Position numbers and translations under genes: made by a program. Below are positions 52,156-64,000 of a DNA stretch of 64,000 bases, one piece after another. Below the pieces are notes generated by a model that was not told where the DNA came from, did not search any database, and saw only the letters and a list, made by a program, of their open reading frames with translations. The stretch spans positions 406,001-470,000 of the forward strand of contig JACVTC010000069.1 of assembly GCA_016946835.1 (NCBI GenBank). Direction: 5' to 3'. This DNA is from Neocallimastix lanati (nom. inval.). Taxonomy: Eukaryota > Neocallimastigomycota > Neocallimastigomycetes > Neocallimastigales > Neocallimastigaceae. Numbering within the stretch: position 1 is the stretch's first letter; each line of letters starts with the position of its first letter.

Positions 52156-55100
52156 ATGGCAGAGACTGTACCACTAAGAATGGGTGAAAATAATATTGAA
52201 ATTGTCGATATTCATTCATCGTCAAAAAAGACCTCAAATGCAAGAGGTCCAAGAGCTTCTCTTAATGGAGGAATACCAAATAATGTTCCCTCAATGGAAA
52301 TTTCTGATATACCAACACGACCAGATATGAAACAAAAATATTATGAAGAAACTGCTCAAACTGCAGATGGTCAAGTAACTGGAACATTAATTAAAAGAAA
52401 AAATACATTATCACGTCCAGAAAGAAGAGCAAGTCGTCAAAGAAATTTAGTAGCACATGATTTACCACCACCGGTAAGAGCTGGAGCTACTACATTAAGA
52501 AGAAAACAAAATAGTGTTCCACAAAAGAAAAAGAAGATGTCCCTTTGGGAATGTGTTGCTAAAACTGCTACATGTTGTGTATGTTCAGTATGTTTAAAGA
52601 AATGTGGTGGAATGACAACACCAGCTGTTCAACAAGCTTGGAGAGAAAAGGTTACTCTTTGTTTAATATGTTTGATTATGATGGGTTTCGTTGGTTTTAT
52701 TACTTTTGCTATGCAGAGAATAGCATGTCCAAGTGATGGATCTCAAAGTGCTGTTCCATGGGCTCATGAGACTAATGGAAAAATTAGAATTCCAGATAAA
52801 GTTGGTGTAACATTAATTCATGGTATTTTTTATAGTAATAAAGATTTAAGTAAAAAGACTGATATTCAAATTCCAGATACTATGATGAATTTGGATATTA
52901 GTGATATGTTTTATAAAAATGGCCTTGTTTCAAGTTCAAGTTGTAAAGGATATATTGATGAAAGTGAATTGGATTGTAGAGGCCAAAAATGTAAGGATAT
53001 TAACATTCTTAAAACTGTTAAATCAACTGGTAAACAGTTGTTTAATTGGGATTTCATTAAAAGATTAAGTGGTATTAATAAACCAAATCAATTAATAGTT
53101 TATGATGGCGTCGTATTGAATTTAACAACTTTCTTTGATAAGCATGCTAATAACTTTAAGGATAAAAACTTAGTAAAGAAGTTACAAAAAAATATTGGAA
53201 GAGATGTAACAATGCAACTTTCCTTACTTGAAAATGAAATGAAACCGATGGAATGTTTAAAAGAACGTTTTACAGTTGGTTTTGTCAGTAATCAGACTAT
53301 GGTTTGTTTAGCTGCACAATCTTTTTCAGTCGTTTTTGTGGTAGTTATTCTTGGTATCGTATTAACTAAATTCTTTATGGCAGTAATTTTCCATTGGATT
53401 GTTGCTGATCGTTTTATTAGTAAAAATGTTAATGGTGGTAATGCGTTACAAGATAGTAATATCAATTTATCATCTAATATTAGAACTAAAAGTTACCATA
53501 ATAATCTTTTAGAAGATAAATCAATGTCTATGATAAATGATGTTGAAGAAGAAGAAGATAGTCTTTTGTATACTATGTGTTTGGTAACTTGCTATTCAGA
53601 AGGTGAACAAGGTATTCATAATACTTTAGATTCGTTGGCTAGTACTACCTATCAAGATAATCATAAATTAATATTTGTTATTGCAGATGGTATAATTCGT
53701 GGTGAAGGTAATAGTCGTTACACTCCAGATATTATTTGTGGTTTAATGCAAGAAGATAGAACTTTGCCAAGACCACAACCACAAAGTTATATAGCTATTG
53801 CTAGTGGTGAAAAACAACATAATATGGCAAAGGTACATGCTGGTTATTATATTTCTTCTGATCGTAAACATCGTGTACCAATTATTAATGTCGTAAAATG
53901 TGGTACGCCAAATGAAGTTAAGGCAGCTAAACCAGGTAATCGTGGTAAAAGAGATTCTCAATTAATTTTAATGAATTTCCTTAGTAGAGTTATGTTTAAT
54001 GATCGTATGACTCCACTTGATTTTGATCTTTGTACTCGTATTCGTCATATTGCTAAAGTTAATCCAGATCAATATGAATTGGTATTGATGGTTGATGCTG
54101 ATACTAAGGTTAACCCATCATCACTTTCATATATGGTTCGTGCAATGTATAATGATAATTTAATTATGGGTCTTTGTGGTGAAACAAGAATTGCTAATAA
54201 AAGAACTAGTTTTTGGACTTGTATTCAAGTATTTGAATATTATATTTCTCACCATTTGGGTAAAGGTTTTGAATCTATGTTTGGTGGTGTCACTTGTCTT
54301 CCAGGTTGTTTCTGTATGTATAGAATTAAAGCAAGAAAAGGTTTACCGGGCTATTATGTTCCAATTTTAGCTAACCCAGATATTGTTGAGGAATATTCTG
54401 AAAATGTTGTTGATACCCTTCATAAAAAGAATTTATTATTACTTGGTGAAGATCGTTTCCTTACAACTTTAATGTTAAAGACTTTCCCAAAACGTAAGAT
54501 GGTATTTATTCCACATGCCCTATGTAAAACTATTGTTCCAGATACATTTAAGGTTTTATTATCTCAAAGACGTCGTTGGATTAATTCTACTATTCACAAT
54601 TTATTAGAATTGGTATTAGTTCGTGATTTATGTGGTACTTTCTGTTTCTCTATGCAATTTGTTGTTGCTGTAGAACTTTCTGGTACAGTTGTATTACCAG
54701 CTGCTATTGTTTTCACAATTTATTTAGTTCTTTACACTATCTTCTCTGGAAATGTAGAATGGGTTCCAATTCTTATGCTTATAGCTATTTTAGGTTTGCC
54801 TGGTGTATTAATTGTTATTACTTCTGTTAAATGGTCATATGTAGGTTGGATGCTTATATACCTTATTTCCCTTCCAGTATGGAACTTTGTTCTTCCAAGT
54901 TATGCTATGTGGCACTTTGATGATTTCTCATGGGGTGAAACTAGAAAGGTACAAGGTGGTGGAAAGGATGATCATGGTAATAAGGATGGTGAATTTGATA
55001 GTACTTCGGTACCATTAAAGCATTGGGCTGAATATGAAAAAGAACGTTTAGGCATTAGAAGTAATAGCATTTATGCCGGAATTAATCCAGCAAATAATCC

Positions 55101-55722
55101 ATTTAATAATGCAAGAACGAATGCAGGTACTAATAATAATACAGCTTCACAAGTTATTGGTATAAATCATCACAGTACTAGTGGACAAGCTAATCTTTCT
55201 ACAAATCCAGCTGTTTTACGTGCTGTTCAACTTCAACAGAAACAAGCTGTTCAAATGCAACTTGCTCGTCAAAATAATAATAATCAAATGAGACGTTTCT
55301 CTACTTCAAATTCATCATCTTCCGCTTCTCCTTTAATTAGTGCTAATCAATCAATTCATTCAAAGTCAAGTACAGCTATAAGTTCACTTTCAAATCTTGA
55401 TAATGGTTATCAAGGAATGAAACAAAATTATCCTACTAATATGAATGTAGCGTTACCATCTCCTACTCATATAAATTCAAAACCACCATATAATGGTAAT
55501 GGTCCAGTATTAAATAATTCTAATCCAAATTTAAATTTTAATAATATGGCAAATAATAATTATGTAGCTCAACCTCCACAAATGGCAGATCCAAATGTAA
55601 TAGCATCAAATCATTCATCACAAAGTAATTCACCAAAACAAACCAAAAAAGTTACTCATATGGAAGTAAGTACTAGTTTACCACCTCCAGTATTACCAAG
55701 TCGTGATGTCTCTAAGCAATAG
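52156..55722 (+). CDS. CHS3: Class IV chitin synthase (Chs3-like)
   Basis: One exon of 1188 aa, similar in length to S. cerevisiae Chs3 (1165 aa). The N-terminus is cytosolic and basic. Then comes the class IV block [13 protein letters not shown] with a membrane span ([17 protein letters not shown], near 170-190), a cytochrome-b5-like stretch ([18 protein letters not shown], near 315) and a second span (near 395-420). The GT2 catalytic domain follows: [16 protein letters not shown], DxD as VDADTK (near 645), [18 protein letters not shown] (near 763) and QRRRW (near 804). At least three C-terminal spans and the class signature FSWGETRKV end the folded part. The last 210 or so residues are an Asn/Ser/Gln-rich tail. 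The enzyme polymerises UDP-GlcNAc into chitin at the plasma membrane. All catalytic motifs are intact. The start is the first Met of the frame, directly after a stop-rich AT region. Confidence 0.96.
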   Translation: MAETVPLRMGENNIEIVDIHSSSKKTSNARGPRASLNGGIPNNVPSMEISDIPTRPDMKQKYYEETAQTADGQVTGTLIKRKNTLSRPERRASRQRNLVAHDLPPPVRAGATTLRRKQNSVPQKKKKMSLWECVAKTATCCVCSVCLKKCGGMTTPAVQQAWREKVTLCLICLIMMGFVGFITFAMQRIACPSDGSQSAVPWAHETNGKIRIPDKVGVTLIHGIFYSNKDLSKKTDIQIPDTMMNLDISDMFYKNGLVSSSSCKGYIDESELDCRGQKCKDINILKTVKSTGKQLFNWDFIKRLSGINKPNQLIVYDGVVLNLTTFFDKHANNFKDKNLVKKLQKNIGRDVTMQLSLLENEMKPMECLKERFTVGFVSNQTMVCLAAQSFSVVFVVVILGIVLTKFFMAVIFHWIVADRFISKNVNGGNALQDSNINLSSNIRTKSYHNNLLEDKSMSMINDVEEEEDSLLYTMCLVTCYSEGEQGIHNTLDSLASTTYQDNHKLIFVIADGIIRGEGNSRYTPDIICGLMQEDRTLPRPQPQSYIAIASGEKQHNMAKVHAGYYISSDRKHRVPIINVVKCGTPNEVKAAKPGNRGKRDSQLILMNFLSRVMFNDRMTPLDFDLCTRIRHIAKVNPDQYELVLMVDADTKVNPSSLSYMVRAMYNDNLIMGLCGETRIANKRTSFWTCIQVFEYYISHHLGKGFESMFGGVTCLPGCFCMYRIKARKGLPGYYVPILANPDIVEEYSENVVDTLHKKNLLLLGEDRFLTTLMLKTFPKRKMVFIPHALCKTIVPDTFKVLLSQRRRWINSTIHNLLELVLVRDLCGTFCFSMQFVVAVELSGTVVLPAAIVFTIYLVLYTIFSGNVEWVPILMLIAILGLPGVLIVITSVKWSYVGWMLIYLISLPVWNFVLPSYAMWHFDDFSWGETRKVQGGGKDDHGNKDGEFDSTSVPLKHWAEYEKERLGIRSNSIYAGINPANNPFNNARTNAGTNNNTASQVIGINHHSTSGQANLSTNPAVLRAVQLQQKQAVQMQLARQNNNNQMRRFSTSNSSSSASPLISANQSIHSKSSTAISSLSNLDNGYQGMKQNYPTNMNVALPSPTHINSKPPYNGNGPVLNNSNPNLNFNNMANNNYVAQPPQMADPNVIASNHSSQSNSPKQTKKVTHMEVSTSLPPPVLPSRDVSKQ

Positions 55723-55931
55723 ATAATATTTATTTAAAGATAATCAATTTAAAAAAAAAAATAAATAATGAAAATATTAAAACTAACTTTTTATTTAGAA
55801 ACATTGTTTTAGATACAAATAAAATTTTTATTTTTATTTATTTATTTTTTTTATAGAAAAATAAAAAAAAAAAAAAAAAATCAAGATTAAAGTATTTATA
55901 ATCTAATATTAACTATTAACAAAAAGAAATA

Positions 55932-55972
<41 letters not shown>

Positions 55973-56002
55973 CATATAATTATTTTCAATTTTTTATTTT
56001 TT

Positions 56003-56040
<38 letters not shown>

Positions 56041-56744
56041 TTTTATTTAAATATTTATTTAACTATATTATTATATATTAATATTAAAAAGAGATATTTA
56101 TATATATATATTTACTTAATTTATATACATTAAATAATAATATTAATAAAAAAAAAAAAAATCTATATATTATATATATATATAAATAAATAAAATTCTT
56201 TAAAAAGAAAAAAAAAAAAAGTTTGATTATAAAAACTTTTTATTTTTAATTTATTATGAATATATTTTAATTATATTTAAATCTTTTTGTAAAGAAAAGT
56301 AAAATATAAAATATATTTAAATCTTCAGAATAAAAAAAAAAAAAATTTTTTTTTCTATTCTTTTTTTTTTTTTTATATATACTATTTCTATTTTCTATTT
56401 ATTATTTATATAAAATCCTATTATATAATTTTAAGTAAAAAATATATATATAATAAATAAAATTTATTTAAAAAAAATACTTTTTTATTTATTATTTAAA
56501 AATAAAAATTATTTAATAACTAATTCATTATTATTATTATTAATTTACAAATTAATTTAATAAATTCATTTAAAAATAAAAAAAAAAAAAAAATTGAAAT
56601 TTTTATAAATGGTTGTAATAAATAAATTTATTTAATTTTTTTTTTTTTTTTTTTTTTTTTCCCTAAAGGAATGTTTTTAAATATATTTTGTAAATTTCAA
56701 GAATATTTAATTTTTTTATTGTATTTTTATCTTTTTTTTTTTTT
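55723..56744. other. AT-rich 3' flank of the chitin synthase
   Basis: It holds long A and T runs (about 55932-55970, 56008-56039, 56639-56661) and TA runs. AATAAA-like sequences just after the stop could serve as polyadenylation signals. No gene is seen. Confidence 0.6.
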
Positions 56745-58010
56745 CCTTTGTTCTTAGTCTTGTTTTATATTATACTCCTCTATTTGATTCAAATAAGAGC
56801 AGATATTCTATAGCTCAAAAAACTATTAATAGAAGACTTTATTGAAGTTATGGATTTAAATCTCGCAATTCTTTTGTTAGTCTCTATGATATTACTCGTG
56901 AATTGAGAATACCTCCTCTTTCAGCTATCTGTGCAATATCTCAATTACGATGCTTTAGAAAATGGATAAATTCATCATGTATTATTAATCATTTCACTAA
57001 TATTATTCCTACTATGTCGCATTATTCATGGACTAAAGAATCAACGGTTTTAGACAAGAAATTAAATGGTAAAAAAAACAAGTGAAATAAAAAAGTTTTA
57101 TTGGGAAAGAGATGTTTTCAAACCCTCAAAAGCTAAAAAAGCAATTATTTACAAGGAGAATGATTTTGGATTTATTTCAGAAATCAGAAACTTAGCATAT
57201 CCTAAGTATCAGTTGGGATTCTTTTGGATTTCTCGAATTAGGTGTGATTTTAAATTTGATATGAGTATTTCCATTAAAAGAAAAATAGTCTCCGAAGATT
57301 GCCCTAAATGTTGCCATTGTTGTGGTGTTAGTGTACCTAGCTTTTCTCACTGGATCTTTGCCTGTAAAGTATTGGAAAATTACAGATATAAATCTTTACC
57401 TTTTCTAGATGATCTCTTTTTGAAGTTTGCAATGATAATTGAACAAAAATCCTTGGATGTTTCTTTAGATTCAGAAAAGGATTATGATAATAATATTTAT
57501 TACTTTATATTGAGTGCTCTCCTTGGCGGGGCGTTCAATATATGAAAAAATTAGACTTAATGATGGGGAACAAAGACAATTAGTTGACAATATTTTTAAA
57601 CAAAGTTCAACTTCGTAGATTGTTCCATATTTTGTGGGGATTGCAGAGTTTTTAACAAACATAATACCTTTAATTTATCGATCTTTTAGATTGATGATGA
57701 AATGGTATTCCGTTGAATCTACCGTTGCCGAGAGCGTCGACGTCGAAATGATAAGGTATTGGATTTTCACTTCCCGGTGAAAGAACTGATACAGATTCGT
57801 TTGATAATACTAATACTGAAATTATTACTCTCAATAATGGACGTGGTATTATTTTCGATGAATGGGAAAAGTTAGAGGCTATTGATTCTAAAGTACTTTT
57901 ATAATTATATTGTATATAATAATTTTATTTCATGTATTTTATTTTTTATTTTTTCATTTAAATCATGTAATTTTATTATTATTATAAATTAAATAAAGTT
58001 TTCTCTAGGT

Positions 58011-58042
<32 letters not shown>
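56745..58042 (+). mobile_element. Decayed 3' end of a LINE retrotransposon with poly-A tail, relic B
   Basis: Translation gives the end of a LINE reverse-transcriptase ORF: YTPLFDSNKSRYSIAQKTIN, NRRLY then a TGA stop where relic A has Trp (TGG), RELRIPPLSAICAISQLRCF, and MSHYSWTKESTVLDKKLN. A frame change near 57060 leads to the zinc-knuckle block, with CPKC (Cys-x2-Cys) in SEDCPKCCHCCGVS and HWIFAC (His-x4-Cys) a few residues on. Beyond about 57545 the frame breaks again; an open stretch, NNGRGIIFDEWEKLEA, is seen near 57840. The element ends with AATAAAG (near 57991) and an A tail at 58012-58042. It is 5'-truncated, as is usual for LINE copies. At least one stop and two frame changes mark it as dead. 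I found no clear target-site duplication. Confidence 0.85.
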
Positions 58043-58045
<3 letters not shown>

Positions 58046-58766
58046 ATAATCCTAATTTGATATTAAATATTAAAATTATTTATTTATAAATTTATTTATT
58101 AATTTATTCATTAAATTTTGAAAAGACATATTTTCCGAAATGCAACTTTACCAGAAGCAACATTCCCATTTTATTATTAAAAGATATATTAATACTATTA
58201 GCAAGTAATGAAATAAAATATCTTGGTTTAAATTTTTAATATAACAATTAAATAATTTTTTTTTTTTTTTTTTTTAGAAAAAAAAATTTAATGGATAAAT
58301 ATTATTAATTTAATTATCTAATTAAAAATTATTTAATGTTAATAAAAGTAAATGAATATAATTTTTTAATAAATATCAAAAAAAAAAAAAAAAAAAAAAA
58401 AATTGATTCCTCCTTATTATTTTATTTCATTTTTAAATTTTTATGGATAAAATTACAACGTTAAATATAAAAGGAATACAAATTATTTTAGTTTTTTTTT
58501 TTTTTTATTTTTTTTATAAAATTTCAAAAAATCACTTTTTTTATAAAATTTTATTAAATTAATAAATATTATTAATTTAAATAAAGTTAATAAAAAACTT
58601 TTATTTTATTATAAATATGTATACATATTATTTTTGTTATAAAGTATATATATATATATATTTATTATATTTTATAATTTTATTACATCAAATACATTTT
58701 TTTTTTTTTTTTTTTTTTTTTTTGATTTTAATACTTTGATATATTTTAATGTAGTATAATTAAAAA
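58043..58766. other. AT-rich spacer after LINE relic B
   Basis: It holds A or T runs near 58257-58275, 58378-58401 and 58698-58723, and one TA run. I see nothing else. Confidence 0.55.
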
Positions 58767-59160
58767 ATCAGGTTAGCAGGGCCATTACCTCTGAAGGAGA
58801 AGACAATAAATTTTTTTCAGATAGTTAATTCAAACTCTATTCTGGAATAAGTAATCCAGAGGTAAGGTTCGTTGTATAGGAGCTTTTTTTTTTTTTTTTT
58901 TTTTGAAATTTATTTGTACACTCAATTTTGAATATTACTTTTTATTTCACAATACTATTTTAAATATTATTATGTTCTAATTGGAAAAATAATATTTATT
59001 TTTTTTTTATTAATTTTTTTTTTTTTTTTATACTAAGGAACTATAGTAGTCTACTTTCAGTCATGAATGGTTCAAGGTCATGAATGAAAATTTAAACAAA
59101 TTTGTTCATGATCAGAACCAAAACGTTTCAGACCCTCTTCGTATAGTCAACATTTTAAAA
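58767..59160 (+). other. Two base-balanced islands, possible decayed exons
   Basis: Island one (58767-58885) reads on the plus strand SRAITSEGEDNKFFSDS, a stop, then FKLYSGISNPEVRFVV and a stop. It also contains a 9-bp complementary pair (TTACCTCTG near 58785 and CAGAGGTAA near 58857). Island two (59050-59160) follows an AG and reads STFSHEWFKVMNENLNKFVH and DPLRIVNILK before a stop. Composition and the lack of simple repeats suggest former coding exons or a structured RNA. I recognise no family, and the T run after 58882 separates the two. Confidence 0.3.
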
Positions 59161-59434
59161 TAAAAACTAAACTATATTGATAAAAAAAAAAAAAAATTAG
59201 TAAATAAAATAGAAAAAAAAAAAAAAAAAATGAAAATAATAATAATAAAAAATAAAAATAAAAAATCTTCACTGTGATCTTTTCTCTTTTCTTTCGAGAT
59301 ATATATACATATATACATATATATATACATATTTATATTATATTATGCTTATTTCATAAAAATTTGTAAACTAATGAAAAAAAAAAAAAAAATTCAAATT
59401 GTTGGTGAATATTTTAAATTGTAGAATTTTATTA

Positions 59435-59491
<57 letters not shown>

Positions 59492-59913
59492 TTTTTGATT
59501 CTCTATTTTCTATTGATATTTAAAAATATTTTATAAAAAAAAAAAAAAAAAATATTTTTAAAAAATGTACGTAAGGAGGAATGAATCAATTTCTACAGGA
59601 GTATAAATATATATAAATAAAAAGTATCATAAAAATAATAAAAATAATAAAAATAGGTATATATATATATATATATGATAAATAAAACATTATAGTACTC
59701 TACATGAATGGATTATACATAAAAACAGAGTAAATACATGAAATGGATTAAAAATATATATATATATATATATATATAGGAAGGAAGAAAAATGATACAT
59801 GAATGAAAAATGATGATATTATTATTTTTTTTTCCCCCTCAGTGAACTTCATAGAAGATGGTACGCCCTCCTGAAGGAGGGTTGATATAAATAATTATTA
59901 TTTTAATAGGATT

Positions 59914-59953
<40 letters not shown>

Positions 59954-60070
59954 ATAGAAAAGTAAATATACTTTATAAAAATCTATTATTATTATTAATG
60001 CTTTTTTTTTTTTTTTTTTTTTTTATAACTATTTGAAAGATTAATATAATATTAATAGTCTTATTTCCCT

Positions 60071-60101
<31 letters not shown>

Positions 60102-60433
60102 CTAAAAAAATAAAATAAAATAAAAAAAAAAAAAAAAGGTAAAAAAAATAAAAAATAGATAAAAAAAAAATTAATGAATTAAACAAATTAAATATAATTT
60201 TTTGTTTTTATACATATATATAAATCATTTATTATTAAATATTAAATATTATTATTATTATTATTATTTATTAATATGAAATATCATATATATTATAAAT
60301 ATTATAAACATTATTAGTATTAGTATTAGTATTATTTTTTAATATTATTAATATTAGTATTAGTACTAGTATTATTTATTAATATTAATATTAATATTAT
60401 TATTATTATTATTAATATTATTTATTATTATTA
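59161..60433. other. AT-rich region with a polypyrimidine-AG and a GC hairpin
   Basis: Mostly homopolymers (T at 59441-59486, A at 59537-59551, T at about 59919-59949), TA runs and (TTA)n near 60246-60268 and 60400-60417. An exception is 59829-59885: a T/C tract ending in CCCCCTCAG resembles a strong 3' splice site. It is followed by a short open stretch (ELHRRWYALLKEG, then a stop) containing the hairpin CCCTCC-TGAA-GGAGGG (59866-59881). I cannot attach it to a gene. Confidence 0.4.
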
Positions 60434-60897
60434 TTATTGTTGTTGTTGATGATTTTCCCAAGGAATAGTAACCCATAAACATTTTGCATTGAAAAATAAT
60501 TCTTCAATAGGTTTAGTAGGGAGAACATGTACAATATCACCATCCCATGTCATATACCGTAGTTCAATATCGAGTGGTGATAAACCTTCAAATCCATTAT
60601 CATTTAAAAATACTTTTTCGATAACATAAGGATAATTTTCAGAGGTCATACGTCCTCTTTCAATTTGTTGATAGGTCCAAAGTATTTCACTAGGCGATTT
60701 TAAATGCTGTGCTATGGCCATTTTATATTCTAATTTTTCATTTGCTTTTGATGCTAAGTAATCATCATAGTTTTGTGGGGTAAGTGAATGTCGAAGAATA
60801 ACTAAACCAATATCTTTCAATTTTTTATTATTTTTTTTATTATTAGTATTAATATTAGTATCATTATTATTATTATTATTATTATTACTATTAGTAG

Positions 60898-60940
<43 letters not shown>

Positions 60941-61347
60941 TGTAGTAGAAGTAGTAGTATTAGTAGTAGTAGAAGTATTATTATTATTATTATTATAATT
61001 ATTAGTAAAAGTAGTAGTATTAGTAGTAGTAGAAGTATTATTATTATTATTATTATTATTAGTAGTAGTAGTAGTAGAAGTAGTAGTAGTGGTAGTAGCA
61101 TTAGTATCAGTATCAGTATTAGTATTAGTTATTGTATTATCATTAATAGTAGTACATACATTTAAAATATTTTGACTATTGGTACTATTATTAATGATAC
61201 TTGATGAATTTGTTGGGTCGATATTCATAGGTTGTTGAATTATAATATCTTTACTATTTTTATTATCATTACTAAAATCTTTCATTGAATTATTATTAAT
61301 ATCATTTTCTAAAATAATTTTACCATCATTATCTTCATTATTATTAC

Positions 61348-61378
<31 letters not shown>

Positions 61379-62216
61379 GTTATTATTATTATTATTGTTG
61401 ATGTTGTTGCTACTGTTGCTACCATTGTTGTTGCCATTACTGTTGCTATTATTATTATTATTATTGTTCCAGTCGGTATTATGATTTTTTTCTAAATTTT
61501 TATGACTCATTTCATTTTCGGTTAATGAAAAATCTATATCCATTACCGAAGAATTTTCTTTATTTGAAGGATCAATGATACTATCTTGATTTATTTTTGC
61601 TTCTATTGGTTTAGTAATGGTAGTTTTATCATCTATGTTAGTTATTAAATTATCAGAATTTGATGGTTTGGTAGAATGCATACTATCTTTAGTTTTATAG
61701 TTAACATTTTTATGACGTTCTAAAGTATTATTATCATCCTTATTAATAATAATTTCTTCATCATTCTTGTTTTCATGATTATTTATTTTTGTCTCATTTT
61801 TTTTATTATCTTTATTATTAATTGAAATGTTGTCCTCTTTATTTTTATTTTCTTTATCATCCTTATTATCAATAATATCTTTTTTATCTATGTTTTCTTT
61901 ATTATCCACTTTCTCCTCATCGTCTTTAGTATCAAAATCATTATCACCCCCTTCTTTATTATTATTACTATTGTTTTTATTAATATGATCATCCTTCCTT
62001 ATAATATTTTCTTTTTTATTATTATTATTAGCAAGATTATTTTCTTCATTTTTATTTTTACTATTATCTTTATCATCTTTCATTTTATCACTTTCATTAC
62101 TTTCTTTTGTTTCATGCTTATTATTATTATCAATATCATTTATGGTTATAGGCTCTTTATTATTTGTATTATTATTTGTATTATTATTTGTATTATGATT
62201 ATTATTATTATTAGTT

Positions 62217-62255
<39 letters not shown>

Positions 62256-64000
62256 GATTTAGAATTTATTTTAGTATCTATATTAGTATCTTCTTTTGTA
62301 TTATTAGAGATATCAATATTTGTTTCATCATTATTAATGGTTGAAATATTACTATTAGGTATATTATTGGAATTTATATTGTTAACTGTGTTTGTATTTA
62401 TGTTTGAATCTTTATTTTTATTTGTATTATCATTGGCATTAATATTTATATTTATATTCATTGTTGAATCAGTATTTAAGTTTGAATTTTTATCATTATT
62501 TAAATTATCTTTTGCATCAATATCCATATTTAAATTATCTGGTTTTTGTGGGTCTGTTTTTGAGTAGGGAGTTACCATTTCCATTTTGGAATCTTGATTT
62601 AATTTGGTATCATCATTAGTGTCAAGGATTATTGATTTAGTTTCAGTTTGTTTATTCAATTGAGAAAATATTTTTTCAATGAAATAACTTTTTTTCATAG
62701 TTCTAATTTCCCATGTCCATCGTTTATTAAATTCGCGAGCAATGTTTTGAGTCAGATTCATAATATTTTTAATGCTAGAGAAATCAATAACAATATGTCG
62801 ATTATCAGATGAATTAATACATTGAATTTTAGAATCTTCAAATGAAGTTCTAAAATGTTTTATTAATCTTTTATTATATATATAAGGATTCATTTCAAGT
62901 CCTACAAGAGGAGAATGAAATGGCATAGGTTGATTTAGAATCATAAAAGGTTCATTTTTATCTAAATACTTTAATCTTTTAATTCTATCATTCTTTGGAA
63001 TTTGTTTTTCTTTTTCTTTTTCTTTTTCTTTCTCTAAATCATTTTCTATTTGTTCGAATAATGGTACTATTGAAGTTGGTACATAATAACCATAAGATGT
63101 ATATGATATATTATCAAATAATCTCTTTTTGGGTAATATACTAGAATTTTTATCTTTTATTGTATTTTTTTGATAATTACTTATATTTTGGGTTTGATTT
63201 TGAGTTTGATCTTGAGTTTGATTTTGAGTTTGATCTTGAGTTAGATTTTGGATTTGATCTTGAGTTTGATCTTGAGTTTGATTTTGAGTTTGATTTTGAG
63301 TTTGATTTTGAGTTTGATCTTGAGTTTGATCTTGAGTTTGATTTTGAGTTTGATCTTGAGTTAGATTTTGGATTTGATCTTGAGCTTGATCTTGAGTTTG
63401 ATTTTGGTATTGTTTTGATTGTAATTGTGATTGTGATTGTAATTGTGATTGTGATTGTAATTGTAATTGTAATTGTGACTGTGATTGTGATTGCTGTTTT
63501 GAATGATTTAAATTACTTTTTTGTTGAATATGTTGTTGAATATGTTGTTGAAATTTTTGTTGAAATGGAAACTTTTGTTGATATGAATTTTGATTAAAAG
63601 ATTGTTGATATTTTCGTTGTTGAAATATATTTTGTTGTTGTAGTTGTTGAAGTTGTAGCTGTGGTTGTGGTTGTGGTTGTGGTTGTCGATGTAATATAGT
63701 TTGTTTTGGTTGTTGTTTTTGGAACATATTTTGTTGTTGTTGCTGTTGTTGTTGAAATATATTTTGTTGTAATTGTTGTTGTTGAAATATATTTTGTTGA
63801 TATTGTTGTTGGAATATATTTTGTTGTGGTCGTTGTTGAAACATATTATGATGTTGTGATTGTTGGGGGTACATATTTATCTGTGACTGATGTTGTTGAA
63901 ATCTATTTTGATGTGACTGTGGTTGTAGTTGTGAAAATCTTTTAAGGTGTGTTTGTTGTTGTGAGTATATATTTTGTTGATATTGTTGTTGAAAAATATT
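60434..64000 (-). CDS. Gln/Asn-rich protein of unknown function, partial (open at the right edge)
   Basis: The frame stays open from the stop at 60434-60436 to the last base, 1188 codons. An internal Met at 63872-63874 could be taken for the start, but the Gln-rich frame (for example RFSQLQPQSHQNRFQQHQSQ) continues upstream of it, so the true start probably lies beyond the window. From its N-terminal side it shows Gln-rich repeats with NIFQQQ units, a QTQDQTQNQ tandem stretch (about 63200-63400), a block of ordinary composition (about 62650-63120, with MPFHSPLVGLEMNPYIYNKR and FNKRWTWEIRTMKKSYFIEK), a very Asn-rich acidic and Lys-rich region (about 60830-62600), and a folded-looking C-terminal block (about 60440-60820, with LRHSLTPQNYDDYLASKANE and GLSPLDIELRYMTWDGDIV). 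I recognise neither block. The poly-Gln/Asn parts are prion-like in composition. Confidence 0.85.

Noticed and set aside
60817-61101. Minus-strand frame of Leu and Ile inside the Gln/Asn gene
   Set aside because: A shifted reading of the poly-Asn codons.
63160-63945. Plus-strand frames with Asp-Phe-Glu and Val-Ile-Val repeats
   Set aside because: Antisense readings of the Gln-rich codons of the minus-strand gene.

Overview
The window looks like nuclear DNA of an anaerobic gut fungus (Neocallimastigomycota) or a close relative. The reasons are: a class IV chitin synthase (so a fungus); extreme A+T content outside exons; mononucleotide runs of 25-45 bases; many short AT-rich introns; Asn/Gln-rich proteins; and relics of a leucine-rich-repeat protein ending in a chitin-binding (CBM18) module, a combination I recall as typical of gut fungi. 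The lineage is an inference; the protein families are read directly from the sequence.

Layout, left to right. 1-1020 is the decayed 3' part of a LINE on the minus strand. 1385-3345 (minus) is a decayed LRR plus CBM18 gene with about one repeat per exon, followed by a 264-bp pentamer satellite. 4401-5728 (+) is an ERV2-type sulfhydryl oxidase in seven exons. 5729-11071 is AT-rich DNA with two hairpins and a decayed coding relic near 8.4-10.1 kb. 11072-13476 (+) is a GPALPP1-like protein in eight exons. 14574-19567 (+) is an ABCB8-type half ABC transporter in about 17 exons, with TTTA arrays in its introns. 20611-37206 (minus) is midasin (MDN1/Rea1), 5531 aa without an intron. 39515-42239 (+) is an NNF1/PMF1-like kinetochore protein in six exons. 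42240-52155 is a 9.9-kb gene-free AT desert holding heptamer arrays, a 56-bp higher-order repeat and a perfect 65-bp inverted repeat. 52156-55722 (+) is the class IV chitin synthase, also intronless. 56745-58042 (+) is a second LINE relic of the same family as the first, with its poly-A tail. 58767-59160 and 59829-59885 are base-balanced islands of unknown nature. 60434-64000 (minus) is a Gln/Asn-rich protein whose reading frame is still open at the right edge.

The genes do not form a pathway. They are housekeeping genes: ribosome biogenesis (MDN1), probably splicing or RNA biology (GPALPP1), kinetochore (NNF1), ER disulfide formation (ERV2), organelle transport (ABCB8) and the cell wall (chitin synthase). 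All splice models given here were joined by hand; for ERV2, GPALPP1, ABCB8 and NNF1 every chosen junction keeps the frame. The points I find most interesting are the Ser-Gly-Glu-Cys active site of the ERV2 protein, ABCB8 in a lineage expected to carry hydrogenosomes, the exon-per-repeat LRR relic, the two alignable LINE relics, and the uncharacterised conserved-looking blocks of the Gln/Asn-rich protein. I saw no convincing evidence for a wholly new biological system.
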